Source: JAABRU01 sp050180235
GTDB lineage: Bacteria > Desulfobacterota > Desulfobacteria > Desulfobacterales > Desulfococcaceae
Assembly: GCA_050180235.1 (NCBI GenBank)
Contig: JBFXEJ010000017.1
Span: 6,448 to 70,447 of the forward strand
Length of the DNA stretch: 64,000 bases
Direction: 5' to 3'
The notes under the pieces were generated by a model. That model saw nothing but the letters and a program-made list of their open reading frames with translations. It ran no database searches and had not been told where the DNA came from. Shown here one piece after another: positions 35,370-43,587 of this stretch; the first letter of the stretch is position 1, and each line of letters starts with the position of its first letter. Both the position numbers and the translations under genes were made by a program.

Positions 35370-35978
35370 TTAATCTCTTATTCCTGAAACTACCTGTAAT
35401 GCCCTGATTGCCTCTTCCAATCCTATCTTATCATCACCGTTAACATCCCATCTTGCTCTTTCGGTCTTTACGGCTTCTTCGCATGGACTTGGCAAAGGCT
35501 GTCCCGTTTCGACATAGGTTTTCGTAATATTGCCTTCAGAATCAAGCAGTTCAATTTTTATAACTTTGCAAAGCCAGTATGTCTGTTCTTCATAAGGCCA
35601 AATTGTTGCATTTTGCTTTTCAACCGTGCAAAGTAAGTTTGCTTTATGGTTTCCTGGTTCTATCTGAGCGTTAATGAGTTCTCCGGCAAAACCCTTTGTT
35701 ACATAAAAATTGATTTCTCCGGAATTACTATGCCCGTAATGTAATTCAATGTAATAATCGCCATTTTTACTTTTCACATAGAAGGTGTAAATAACAGGAT
35801 TAAATTCATCTACTTTTCTGAAATCAGGCTGAAAAGTTGCACCATCAAAATATACTGTAGTTCCTTCATAATTTTCAGGTGAAAAATTAACCTGTTCCAT
35901 TGTGGGGTTAGGATAATCCTGCCCCCAAGCCAAACCTCCAATCAACAGAATTGATACACACAATATTAGCCTTTTCAC
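35370..35978 (-). CDS. Secreted protein with EF-hand/dockerin-like tail, cassette gene
   Basis: 202 residues. GTG 35978 is chosen because it follows AAGGGAGAGAAGAGA and begins a signal peptide (MKRLILCVSILLIGGLAWG). The mature part is an unknown beta-rich domain. The last 30 residues contain WDVNGDDKIGLEEAIRALQ, a single calcium-binding EF-hand/dockerin-like loop (D-x-N-x-D-x-x-I-x-x-x-E). It is probably periplasmic or extracellular and calcium-binding. An attC site follows its stop by 20 bp, so it is likely a mobile integron cassette; its A+T-rich composition fits. The longer frame to 36077 lacks signal-peptide logic. Confidence 0.75.
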   Translation of the reverse strand: MKRLILCVSILLIGGLAWGQDYPNPTMEQVNFSPENYEGTTVYFDGATFQPDFRKVDEFNPVIYTFYVKSKNGDYYIELHYGHSNSGEINFYVTKGFAGELINAQIEPGNHKANLLCTVEKQNATIWPYEEQTYWLCKVIKIELLDSEGNITKTYVETGQPLPSPCEEAVKTERARWDVNGDDKIGLEEAIRALQVVSGIRD

Positions 35979-36403
35979 TCTCTTCTCTCCCTTTTCTAAG
36001 AAACATAACCAGTTGTTATGCGGTTTTTTTGTCTTAAAGCATGAAAAAATGCGTGTTATGCGGATAGCAACTTTCATGCCAAATAATCCGAGTCACTTAC
36101 CGTTACATTAAAAAAATCAGATTTATTTTATACAGTCTCTATGAACAAGTCAAGAACAAAAGAAGATAATCCATAAGATATGCGGGTCTGATTTAAATAA
36201 AGACGGCAGTTTGTGCAGCAGAAATACAGGCAACTCATGTTATGCACCACCGTCATACCAACGAAAGCCGGTATCCAGAACTTCTTGAATTTAATGGATT
36301 CCAGCTTTCTCCGGAATGACGGCTGATACTATAATATACTGATTTTTAATATAATTACGTAACATGAAAAAATAAATCGGACAGTATGGTATATTAAAAG
36401 ATT

Positions 36404-36595
36404 GGTAGTGGGACTTTTCATGCTGATTTTTTTAATATATAAATTAATATGTTATTTATAATCAGTATAAGCAGTATCATGGATGTATCGTATAACTGTT
36501 TGTATTTATTATGTATAAACAAAAATCAGTATATTTTTGAAAATATAATAATATTAAGCAGTTATTTTTTTGTCAGTATGTGCAGACCCACTACC
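36404..36595. mobile_element. MITE-like element, copy 2
   Basis: 192 bp with the same ends (GGTAGTGGGACT and AGACCCACTACC) and interior as copy 1. Here the flanks (AAAAGATT on the left, CAAACCGG on the right) do not match, so the target duplication is lost or the copy arose by recombination. It lies next to a REP-like palindrome. Confidence 0.85.
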
Positions 36596-36690
36596 CAAAC
36601 CGGAATCCGGTAATGTCAGGCGTTCCGGATACCGGCTTTCGCCGGTATGACGGTGGTGGCTTAACATCAGTTATAATCAATCCTTCGGAT

Positions 36691-36791
36691 TTAGGTGATT
36701 TATGAAAATAAATATCCCGGTTCAGTTCACAGACGCAAAGCCGGAGGTTTTTGCTGCTTTGATGGGATATTCTTTTCTTGAAATCACCTTA
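36691..36791. repeat. TTAGGTGATTT..AAATCACCTTA repeat
   Basis: Inverted ends TTAGGTGATTT and AAATCACCTTA around AAATAAATATCCCGGTTCAG. The internal part matches 69-176 and 45391-45489; copies at 30677-30780 and 33774-33915 share only the ends. Confidence 0.7.
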
Positions 36792-36899
36792 ATTACCCGT
36801 TTGCAGTTTTCCCTGTTTTACAGGGTGCGGGGGCATGCACAGATGCCTGCCCCCCTGTACATGCTTCCCCGGTCTGAATGAAAAGCGGAAAAACAAAAA

Positions 36900-37235
36900 T
36901 CAGAAAACTGTCTTTTCCGGGGGTCTGCGCTCCGGCACATATTCATGGGGAATCTTTTCTTCGTTCCATTCCCTGCTCACATACAGATTGCAGTAACAAC
37001 TGCCGAATTCTTTCACATCCGGTTCACGGTATTCACAGGGGCAGATAATATCCTTATCCTCCTCCCGCTTTCCCGAAGCCAGCCGGCAGGGACAGGCCAT
37101 ATAGCCGTAACGCTCTTTGTTTTGCAGCAGTGATTGCAGAAGTTCAAGGGTTCTTTCTCTGTCTTTGTTGAAGAAATACCCTTTGGGTTCCTGCACCTTC
37201 CTAAGCTGTTCATAAAGTTTTTCCGCATCCATCAC
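36900..37235 (-). CDS. Ferredoxin:thioredoxin reductase catalytic subunit
   Basis: 111 residues. Six cysteines in three C-x-C pairs: Cys48-Pro-Cys50, Cys65-Pro-Cys67, Cys80-Tyr-Cys82. These match the FTR beta chain that holds a 4Fe-4S cluster next to a redox disulfide and passes ferredoxin electrons to a thiol protein. The third motif is normally CHC; here the His is Tyr, and the spacing before it is longer than in plant-type FTR. The next gene upstream, a glutaredoxin-like protein, overlaps it by 4 bp (ATGA), so that protein is the likely electron acceptor. Confidence 0.87.
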   Translation of the reverse strand: MMDAEKLYEQLRKVQEPKGYFFNKDRERTLELLQSLLQNKERYGYMACPCRLASGKREEDKDIICPCEYREPDVKEFGSCYCNLYVSREWNEEKIPHEYVPERRPPEKTVF

Positions 37236-37486
37236 AGTCCCAGCGCCTCCCTGATTTCTTTTTCCTTGTATCCCACAATGATCTTATCTCCGATAATGAT
37301 GGTGGGGAAAGAGCATTTTGGGTTAAGTTTCTTCACATCCTCAATAATGGCCCTGCGTTCATCACCTTCCAGCAGGTCCACATCCACAAAATCATACTGC
37401 ACCGTGCATTCTGCCAAAAATTTTTTGACAGATTTGCAGTGACTGCATGTGCTGAGGGAATATACCTGAACATTTTTTTTACTCAT
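37232..37486 (-). CDS. Glutaredoxin-like protein
   Basis: 84 residues, thioredoxin fold, cytoplasmic. Active site C14-S-H-C17 (YSLSTCSHCKSVKKFL), the cis-Pro in FPTIIIGD and the final VGYKEKEIREALG helix. It resembles NrdH/glutaredoxin-like proteins that take electrons from non-glutathione reductases. Overlap with the FTR catalytic subunit gene makes a two-gene operon and suggests a ferredoxin to FTR to glutaredoxin-like chain, as expected in an anaerobe. An AAGGAAAATTTTC ribosome site precedes the ATG. Confidence 0.88.
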   Translation of the reverse strand: MSKKNVQVYSLSTCSHCKSVKKFLAECTVQYDFVDVDLLEGDERRAIIEDVKKLNPKCSFPTIIIGDKIIVGYKEKEIREALGL

Positions 37487-37544
37487 GAAAATTTTCCTTT
37501 CTGCGTGGCTTGGAAATAAAGCATAAACAGGCTTTCAGCCTTTT

Positions 37545-37583
37545 CATGCGCAGCGGCACAGGCTGGAAGCCTGTGCCACTTTT
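37545..37583. repeat. Hairpin GGCACAGGCT..AGCCTGTGCC
   Basis: A strong 10-bp stem (GGCACAGGCT / AGCCTGTGCC) followed on the plus strand by ACTTTTTGTTT. It resembles a terminator in plus orientation, but both neighbouring genes are on the minus strand, so it is more likely another dispersed palindrome. Confidence 0.4.
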
Positions 37584-37587
37584 TGTT

Positions 37588-37845
37588 TCAGTCAGATTTT
37601 ACAGCAAATTCCTCAAAAGTCTTCAGCCATTTGGATGTCGCATGGGTTTCACTGATTTTAAAATATCCCGCAGTGATAAAAACGGGAATCCGGTAATTTT
37701 CCGGAATGGCAAATGCCTTTTTCACGCCGTCATTTTCGAATTCGTCTTGTTTGTCCTGCGTCACAGCCCCGGCTTTGATCATTTCCTGAAAATTTTTTTC
37801 CGCAAAGGTATCAAAATTCCCCATTCCGAATTTCCCATTCCCCAT
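37588..37845 (-). CDS. Small unknown protein after hydantoinase
   Basis: Up to 85 residues; the well-behaved part begins at MGNFDTFAEKNFQEM and has a conserved-looking AFAIPENYRIPVFITAGYFKISE. Soluble, no motif recognised. The 5' end overlaps the 3' end of the hydantoinase gene by 35 bp in a stretch with repeated AATGGGGAA words, leaving several possible start codons. Tight overlap suggests translational coupling and a functional tie with the hydantoinase. Real gene status is fairly likely; function unknown. Confidence 0.55.
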   Translation of the reverse strand: MGNGKFGMGNFDTFAEKNFQEMIKAGAVTQDKQDEFENDGVKKAFAIPENYRIPVFITAGYFKISETHATSKWLKTFEEFAVKSD

Positions 37846-39550
37846 TCATCAGCCCCTGCACAATGCGTTCATAACCCCGGATCAGGCCGGGTCTGACCTG
37901 CACTTTTACCCGGATGTTTCTGCCTGTGGTATAAAATCCCCGCACCATATTGAACTGCTGACTTTCCGTTACATCCATGTCCAGATCCTCTGCATCCGCG
38001 CCCATGCGCACAGCTTTGATCCGCAGCAGTTCAAAGGCTTTTTCCGCAGCCATTTCCTTTGAAAAATTCCGGTTTACAGTCTGCGTGAAATTCTCTTCAG
38101 GCGCGGCAGCAATTTCCTGCTGGGTATCTGCAAACAGGGTGACTTCGCATGTGGTACGGGCCAGGGCAGCGCCAATGGCATTGGCAACCTTCCAGTGGGG
38201 AATCACACTTACTTCAAATTCGGACAGTTCCTGCAGACGTTTGGCAAAATAGGGAGCCGGGCCGCCCAGCACGAAAATTTTCTTCGGGTTGACCTGCAGA
38301 CCTTCCCGGAGTTCATGAATGGTATAAACCGGCTTGCGGTTGATGGCATCAATCATGGCACGGGTATGAGAGAGAATGATATGACAGGCCCGGTCAAAAA
38401 TCATCTCTGCCGCTTCCGGGATACCTGTTCCCAGAACCTCTGCCACGGAGCCGATACCTCTGGCTGCGGCCTCCTGATCCCCGTCTTCCATCAGTCCCAG
38501 AACAAAAAGCGCGTCCGTTGGTGTGGGTGTGTTTCCGCCATAGGCCATGGCAGGACCGACGCGATCCGGCCCGATAAGAAGTTCTCCTTTGCGGACGCGC
38601 ACATGACTGTCTCCGCCAAGTCCGATGGATCGGGTTTCCAGGGAGCGGATCAGCGTATTGAAATTACCGAGGCTGATACCCACAGGATTGAGCAGCGGAA
38701 CCCGGTCAGCCAGAATTGCTATGTCCGTTGTGGTTCCGCCGATATCGAGCACCACACTTTCTCCTGTTCCGGAAGCAAACACGGTCGCTCCCATGACACT
38801 GGCCGAAGGCCCGGAGAGAAGCGTCTGACCGGGAAAATCAATGGAAGCCGCGAAGTTCATAGTTCCTCCGTCAGCCTTCAGGAGATGGATGGGAATCTTC
38901 AGCCCCTTCCGGTCAAGGGATTTGACCACAGCACTGAAAAAATTTTTGTGCACGGGAAATACAGCCGCATTGAGATAGGCAGTGGCAATGCGGCGGGGAA
39001 AATCGAGATTGCCGGATATCTGATGCCCCATGAAAATCCTTTCGGCATTTTCACCCAGGATGTTCTGCAAAATATCCCGGATCATCAGTTCATGAGCGGG
39101 ATTGCGCACGGAAAATTTTCCCACAATCCCGAATGTCCTGATCCCTTCCTGTTTCAGATGCTGCGCGACTGAGATAATTTCTTCCCGGTTTATCCCTGTG
39201 ATTTCCCGGCCCCGGTGATCCACCGACCCGGAAACACAGAAATAATGTTCATTGGTACGGAACAGTTCCGGATCAATGCCGGGCCCGGCAGAAACAATCA
39301 TGCCGACCGGCTGATTCTTTTCCTGAACAATGGCATTGGTGGTCAAAGTGGTGCTGAGCACTGCCCGCCTGATTTTTTCCGGATCAATTCCCCCGGTGAT
39401 CTTTTCCAGACTTGTCAGAACCGTCTGAAACAGATCCTCCTGTGCTGTGCGCACCTTGAATTCCCGGATCAGTCCCCTGTCTCCCAAAAGCACGGCATCC
39501 GTATGTGTTCCGCCGACATCAAGTCCTATTATCATGGCTTTTCCTTGCAT
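37811..39550 (-). CDS. Hydantoinase/oxoprolinase family protein (HyuA-like)
   Basis: 579 residues. ASKHA-type ATP-dependent amidohydrolase subunit: phosphate-1 loop GLDVGGTHTDAVLLG near the start, LSTTLTTNAIVQ, the second phosphate loop SVVLDIGGTTTDIAIL, and the adenosine motif FVLGGPAPYFAKRL. Family members hydrolyse hydantoins, 5-oxoproline or carboxylate acetone, normally with a HyuB partner. No HyuB gene is adjacent, so this is an orphan A-type subunit of the kind common in anaerobes. The C-terminal tail MNGEWEIRNGEF is derived from the repeated AATGGGGAA region. Confidence 0.85.
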   Translation of the reverse strand: MQGKAMIIGLDVGGTHTDAVLLGDRGLIREFKVRTAQEDLFQTVLTSLEKITGGIDPEKIRRAVLSTTLTTNAIVQEKNQPVGMIVSAGPGIDPELFRTNEHYFCVSGSVDHRGREITGINREEIISVAQHLKQEGIRTFGIVGKFSVRNPAHELMIRDILQNILGENAERIFMGHQISGNLDFPRRIATAYLNAAVFPVHKNFFSAVVKSLDRKGLKIPIHLLKADGGTMNFAASIDFPGQTLLSGPSASVMGATVFASGTGESVVLDIGGTTTDIAILADRVPLLNPVGISLGNFNTLIRSLETRSIGLGGDSHVRVRKGELLIGPDRVGPAMAYGGNTPTPTDALFVLGLMEDGDQEAAARGIGSVAEVLGTGIPEAAEMIFDRACHIILSHTRAMIDAINRKPVYTIHELREGLQVNPKKIFVLGGPAPYFAKRLQELSEFEVSVIPHWKVANAIGAALARTTCEVTLFADTQQEIAAAPEENFTQTVNRNFSKEMAAEKAFELLRIKAVRMGADAEDLDMDVTESQQFNMVRGFYTTGRNIRVKVQVRPGLIRGYERIVQGLMNGEWEIRNGEF

Positions 39551-39920
39551 CTGTGAAAGGTTGACAATATATGCACATCAGGTGGCAGCCTGCATTTTTC
39601 CGCTGCCGGACTGCCGGTCATTTTCCGCAAATATGACCGGGCTGCGGGGGATACTCTCGGATGTTACGCAATTTTTTTAAAAATCAGCATATTGCTTTGC
39701 CATCCAGCATTCCTTCAAAAAATGTAATCCAGTAATTTCAGAACATTATGGATACCAATTTTCACCGGTATGACGGTGGTGCCTAACATGAGTACTCTTT
39801 TTCCCCAGCGAAAAGCAGGAATTATCCTATACTTTATCCGGTTGTTTTTCAATATCATATTTGATAGAAAAACCCAAGAGAAGTGTGGCATGAAATTTTT
39901 CTGAAAAGGAGATAGGGAAA
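39551..39920. repeat. Intergenic region with REP-like palindrome
   Basis: No gene seen between divergent genes. GGATACCAATTTTCACCGG and TATGACGG near 39750-39778 belong to the dispersed palindrome family. AAAAGGAGATAGGG just before 39921 is the ribosome site of the FecR-domain gene. Confidence 0.5.
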
Positions 39921-40616
39921 ATGAAAGGCATAACTTATATATTTTTGGCCTTTTTCCTGCTTTTGCCATCGGCCGGGACATGTGCTTCGTCCGTCGGAGC
40001 AGTCACCGCATTCCAGGGACAGGCAGAGATCATCAGGCCCGGACAGCCCGGTATACCCACTGCTTCCGGTATGCCTGTCCACGCGGGTGACATGGCAAAA
40101 ACCGGAAAGCGTTCCAAACTTGAAATCCGCTTTGATGACGGCAGCATAATTCGTCTTGGAGAAAATTCACACGCAGAAATAGCAGAATACCTGTTTGAAG
40201 ATGACAGTGTTCTGGCAAAAATATTTCTGCACGCCGGAAAAGTCCGCAGCATTGTAAAAAAAGCAAAAGGATTGTTTGGAATGGATGAAATAAACCGTTT
40301 TGAGGTGCATACGGACACGGCGGTCATAGGGGCGCGGGGAACGGATTTTGTCACATTCCGCAAGGGAAAGATCAGCCGTGCCCTGTTTATCAGAGGAGAA
40401 GGTTACTGCTATCCGGTGGGCAATCCCGAAGCTCTGAAAAAAGTTGCCGCAGGACAGTCCGTAACCGTAAACAGGGCGGATGCAGTCCCCTTTGTGCAAA
40501 AAGGGAATGAATCGGAAATCCGGGAAAATCTGAACGATACAACTATCTGGAAAGATAGCGGTTTTATATGGAATAACCCGGGGCCTGATGACACAGTAAC
40601 AGCAAGTCCCTACTGA
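39921..40616 (+). CDS. FecR-domain secreted protein
   Basis: 231 residues. Signal peptide (MKGITYIFLAFFLLLPSAGTCA) followed by a FecR-type beta domain: ITVG-like start SSVGAVTAFQGQAEI, then GDMAKTGKRSKLEIRFDDGSIIRLGENS, FLHAGKVRSIV and the signature VHTDTAVIGARGTDF. Without the cytoplasmic and membrane parts of true FecR regulators, this is the periplasmic or surface single-domain type, function poorly known. A good ribosome site (AAAAGGAG) precedes the ATG. It lies alone, followed by a repeat and a serine hydrolase. Confidence 0.85.
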   Translation: MKGITYIFLAFFLLLPSAGTCASSVGAVTAFQGQAEIIRPGQPGIPTASGMPVHAGDMAKTGKRSKLEIRFDDGSIIRLGENSHAEIAEYLFEDDSVLAKIFLHAGKVRSIVKKAKGLFGMDEINRFEVHTDTAVIGARGTDFVTFRKGKISRALFIRGEGYCYPVGNPEALKKVAAGQSVTVNRADAVPFVQKGNESEIRENLNDTTIWKDSGFIWNNPGPDDTVTASPY

Positions 40617-40913
40617 TTCTGTGACGATTTTTTTGTAATTTCCCAGGCATGATCCGATTGCAAAAGTCAGTCATCGTCATTCCGGCGAAAGCCTGAATCC
40701 TGTGTTTTCAGTCTGTTCCGGACACCGGTTTTGACGGTTTTGTGGGGTTTTGCAATTGTCCCGGTTCCAAAAGGTTTTCCGGGACACAGGTGTTCCCTGT
40801 TTCGGGATTGAGAGAGCAATACTTTGAAAATACAATAAAAATGCAGTTTATCCGGAGTTGCGGATGAAATAGGCATTTACAAACAGGTGACAGATGGGTT
40901 ATAAAGATAAATT
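40617..40913. repeat. Intergenic region with REP-like palindrome
   Basis: CGTCATTCCGGCGAAAGCC, GAATCC and GGACACCGGTTTTGACGG at 40672-40735 form a member of the dispersed palindrome family. No gene seen. Confidence 0.5.
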
Positions 40914-42152
40914 ATGAAAACAGCTATAAGATGGTTTGGTTTATTTACGGTACTGTTATGTATGACTTTTCCAGCGGATGCCTACAAGAGCTGTCCGCCA
41001 CTGACGCGGTGCAGAGACCCCTTTCTGCAGCAGGGACTTGAGGCTGCTGTCGCTTCTCTGGATCTGGATGCCGCTGTCCAAAGCAAAAACCTTTGCGTGG
41101 CACTGGCCGATATTACGGATCCGTCCTCGCCCAGACTGGCTGCCCTCAACGGCAACCAGATGATGTACGCTGCAAGTCTTCCCAAAATTGCCATCCTGCT
41201 TGGCGCATTCGAGCGTATCCACAGGGGTGAGATGACCCTGGATCAGGAAACACATGATACGATTACGCGCATGATCCGCAATTCCTCCAATGAAGCCGCC
41301 ACCGAGATGCTCAACCGCGTAGGCCCGGAATTTCTGGAAAGTGTGCTCCGTTCTCCCAAATACCGCTTCTATGATCTTTCCCAGAACGGGGGGCTGTGGG
41401 TGGGTAAGGAATACGGCAAATCCGCTGCATGGAAACGTGACCCCCTGTACAATCTTTCCCACGGTGCCACGGCTGTGCAGGTTGCCCGTTTTTACTATAT
41501 GCTGGAAAACGGACTGCTCGTATCCCCGGAAATGAGCCGGAAGATGAAGGAAATTTTGGGGCATCCCGCGATTCATCACAAATTTGTAAAGGGACTTGAG
41601 GCCACGCGTCCCAATTCCGCCATCTACCGGAAATCCGGAACCTGGGGGCAGTTTCATGCAGACAGTGCCATTGTGGAGCGCAAAGGCCGCCGCTATATTG
41701 CCGTGGCCCTGGCAAACAGCCCGGAAGGCGGGCAGTGGCTCAGCGACCTTATTGTGGCTCTGGATGATCTGATTTTTCACGGCTGGCCGCAGACCCGGTA
41801 TTTCCGTCCTGAGAAGGATACCCTGAATGTGGCCCGTCTGGAGACAGATGTTCCTAAAATAATCCGTCCGGAGACTAATCTTCAGAAGCCGGCCCGTCAG
41901 AAGGCAGTTCAGAAGGCAACCCGTCTGAAGGCAGTTCAGAAGACAAAACGTCTGAAGACGGTGCAGAAGGCAAAACGTCTGAAGACGGTGCAGAAGGCAA
42001 CCCGTCTGAAGGCAGTTCAGAAGGCAAAACATCTGAAGACAGTGCAGAAGGAGAAGAGTCTGAAGAATGATCGGAAGAAGCATGGTAAGACTCCAAAAGC
42101 CTCTGGATCCGTGTCCCAAGTGTCTGGTGCACGACAGCAGAGTTCTTCCTGA
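40914..42152 (+). CDS. Exported serine hydrolase with basic repeat tail
   Basis: 412 residues. Signal peptide (cleavage near PADA-YKS), then a class A beta-lactamase/DD-peptidase-like domain: S88-L-P-K91 (S-x-x-K), S124-S-N126 and K240-S-G-T. These are the three penicillin-recognition motifs, so it acts in the periplasm on a peptide or beta-lactam-like bond. From about residue 329 the protein changes to six 9-residue units of the type LKTVQKAKR, strongly basic. The last 278 bp overlap, on the opposite strand, the 3' end of a second serine hydrolase, whose acidic tail is encoded by the same 27-bp DNA repeats. Confidence 0.85.
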   Translation: MKTAIRWFGLFTVLLCMTFPADAYKSCPPLTRCRDPFLQQGLEAAVASLDLDAAVQSKNLCVALADITDPSSPRLAALNGNQMMYAASLPKIAILLGAFERIHRGEMTLDQETHDTITRMIRNSSNEAATEMLNRVGPEFLESVLRSPKYRFYDLSQNGGLWVGKEYGKSAAWKRDPLYNLSHGATAVQVARFYYMLENGLLVSPEMSRKMKEILGHPAIHHKFVKGLEATRPNSAIYRKSGTWGQFHADSAIVERKGRRYIAVALANSPEGGQWLSDLIVALDDLIFHGWPQTRYFRPEKDTLNVARLETDVPKIIRPETNLQKPARQKAVQKATRLKAVQKTKRLKTVQKAKRLKTVQKATRLKAVQKAKHLKTVQKEKSLKNDRKKHGKTPKASGSVSQVSGARQQSSS

Positions 42153-43338
42153 GCACATCAGACATGATGACAACCATATAGTGCAGATGCCGTGTCTCTG
42201 CCGGGGATTCCACAACAGCCACAGAATTCATCAGATTTCTGACATTTCCTTTGTATTTGCCGCATGTGAATCCGGGTTCGGGTCTGCACTGGTACAGAGA
42301 ACCGGATTTAAAGTAAACAGCCGCATCCGAAAGAGCCGGAGCCGAGGCATAGCGTATCCGTCTCTGGGTCATGTAAAGCAGGCGTTTGATTTCCCTGCTT
42401 GAAAATATGTCCACAATTTTTCCCTGCTCCATTTTCAGCAGAAACTGCATTAAAGAACGGGAATTTGCCCGGCTGCCGGTTCTTCCCGGAACGATCTGCT
42501 TGCCCCGTTTTGTAAAAAAATTCCCCTGCCGGAACTGTTCTGTGTCAAATCCGTGCTGTTCCAGCGGGGTCTGCAAACTTCTGACAAGGAGTCCGGAAAG
42601 AACCTGCCTGGGTGTTTCACGGAAAAACGTCCGGATTTCAGCTTCACTGACCGGATAACGTTTTCCGAAATGTCTGAGCAGAAGGATTTCCCGGATCACC
42701 ATGCTTGCGGAAGCATTGGAACTGGCTGAAAGCATCCAGTCCAGATATGTGTAAAGAGATGCCCTGTCTCCGATCCGCAGGATGCGGTGGGAAAGCTGTT
42801 TTTTTGCAGGATTCCAGAAGGGAACCTTGTGCTCGTCAGATCGGATGAACTCATCTGCCGTGACCATTGCTGTCCGCAGAATGTTCAGGCGGGCCTGTGT
42901 GTCTTCCGGCCAAATATCAGCCAAAGCCTGAAACAGCCCTGTGGCAACAACGATTTTTCCCACACTTCCGGGATTATGATCCGCAGTTCCCCGGTGTTCC
43001 GCGTAAACAGGAGCGTCAGGATTGGAAAGATCCAGCACTGCAATTCCGTATCTGTTGACTTCCCTGCCAAGCAGTCTGACAATCTTGGATGTAAATTCCT
43101 TATCCGCAGCCGGAAGTTTCATATCCGCCCTGTTTGTCAGGCGCAGATCAGCCTTATCCAGTCCGAGCATGGCTCCGGCAGGCTGACGCGGCCCGCCCAC
43201 TTTGCCTTCATTTGCCAGACGGTAGCCTTCCAGCCGGGCAATGCCGCTGAAACCATCCCCGTCCAGAGGATAGGCAAACCCGGAAACAGTCCCGAACATC
43301 ACTCCCAGAAAAATACTGAATATGCTGATAAATTTCAT
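41875..43338 (-). CDS. Exported serine hydrolase with acidic repeat tail
   Basis: 487 residues from ATG 43338, which follows GGGGAG; a longer frame reaches 43362. Signal peptide ends near VSGFA-YPL. Penicillin-recognition motifs: S125-V-G-K128, S206-S-N208 and a KSG in YFKSGSLYQC. Related to, but distinct from, the hydrolase on the other strand. The C-terminal about 65 residues are Ser/Asp/Pro-rich 9-residue units (SSDVLPSAP, PSDGLPSEL), highly acidic. They are read from the complement of the repeats that encode the basic tail of the convergent gene. Confidence 0.83.
   Translation of the reverse strand: MKFISIFSIFLGVMFGTVSGFAYPLDGDGFSGIARLEGYRLANEGKVGGPRQPAGAMLGLDKADLRLTNRADMKLPAADKEFTSKIVRLLGREVNRYGIAVLDLSNPDAPVYAEHRGTADHNPGSVGKIVVATGLFQALADIWPEDTQARLNILRTAMVTADEFIRSDEHKVPFWNPAKKQLSHRILRIGDRASLYTYLDWMLSASSNASASMVIREILLLRHFGKRYPVSEAEIRTFFRETPRQVLSGLLVRSLQTPLEQHGFDTEQFRQGNFFTKRGKQIVPGRTGSRANSRSLMQFLLKMEQGKIVDIFSSREIKRLLYMTQRRIRYASAPALSDAAVYFKSGSLYQCRPEPGFTCGKYKGNVRNLMNSVAVVESPAETRHLHYMVVIMSDVLRKNSAVVHQTLGTRIQRLLESYHASSDHSSDSSPSALSSDVLPSELPSDGLPSAPSSDVLPSAPSSDVLSSELPSDGLPSELPSDGPASED
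41901..42062. repeat. 27-bp tandem repeat coding on both strands
   Basis: Six 27-bp units of the type AAGGCAGTTCAGAAGGCAAA + CGTCTG. Unit length is a multiple of three, so both strands stay open: plus strand gives LKTVQKAKR-like units, minus strand gives SSDVLPSAP-like units. Units differ at scattered positions (for example GCAACC/ACAAAA), so the array is not newly made. Confidence 0.9.
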
Positions 43339-43420
43339 AATATTTTCTCCCCACAAAATCAAATCTGACCGATCACCTTGCGCCGACTTTCCAAAAATCA
43401 GGAAGTTACCCTTTCACCGC

Positions 43421-43486
43421 CATTCCGGCATAAGCCGGAATCCGGCAGTTTCAAACAGTTGCGGATACCGGTTTTCGCGTGTATGA
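43421..43486. repeat. REP-like palindrome
   Basis: GCCATTCCGGCATAAGCCGG, AATCC and GATACCGGTTTTCGCG flank the divergent promoter region between the serine hydrolase and the Cys-rich protein gene. Confidence 0.55.
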
Positions 43487-43550
43487 CGACATTGCGTAAG
43501 GTGAGATTACAGAATACCGGCAGACCGGGTTAAATATATTCGGTACATAC

Positions 43551-43579
43551 TTGACATGCAATCTTTTTTTTTCTATTTT
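43551..43579 (+). promoter_or_regulatory. Sigma-70-like promoter for a leaderless transcript
   Basis: TTGACA (43551-43556), a 17-bp spacer and TATTTT (43574-43579). The ATG at 43588 is only 9 bp past the -10 box, so the predicted start of transcription is within about 2 bases of the start codon. No ribosome site is seen, consistent with leaderless translation. Confidence 0.55.
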
Positions 43580-43587
43580 GCATTTTC

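Larger units (their letters stand above)
35979..36899. repeat. Large repeat cluster between cassette gene and FTR gene
   Basis: No gene seen in 920 bp. Positions 36003-36020 read ACATAACCAGTTGTTATGCG, an inverted CATAAC/GTTATG pair that may be an attC remnant. REP-like palindromes lie at 36251-36325 and 36600-36660. A MITE copy is at 36404-36595. A TTAGGTGATTT..AAATCACCTTA unit lies at 36691-36791. Confidence 0.6.

Noticed and set aside
41901..42062. 27-bp repeats considered as CRISPR
   Set aside because: Units are directly abutting, without spacers, and coding on both strands.
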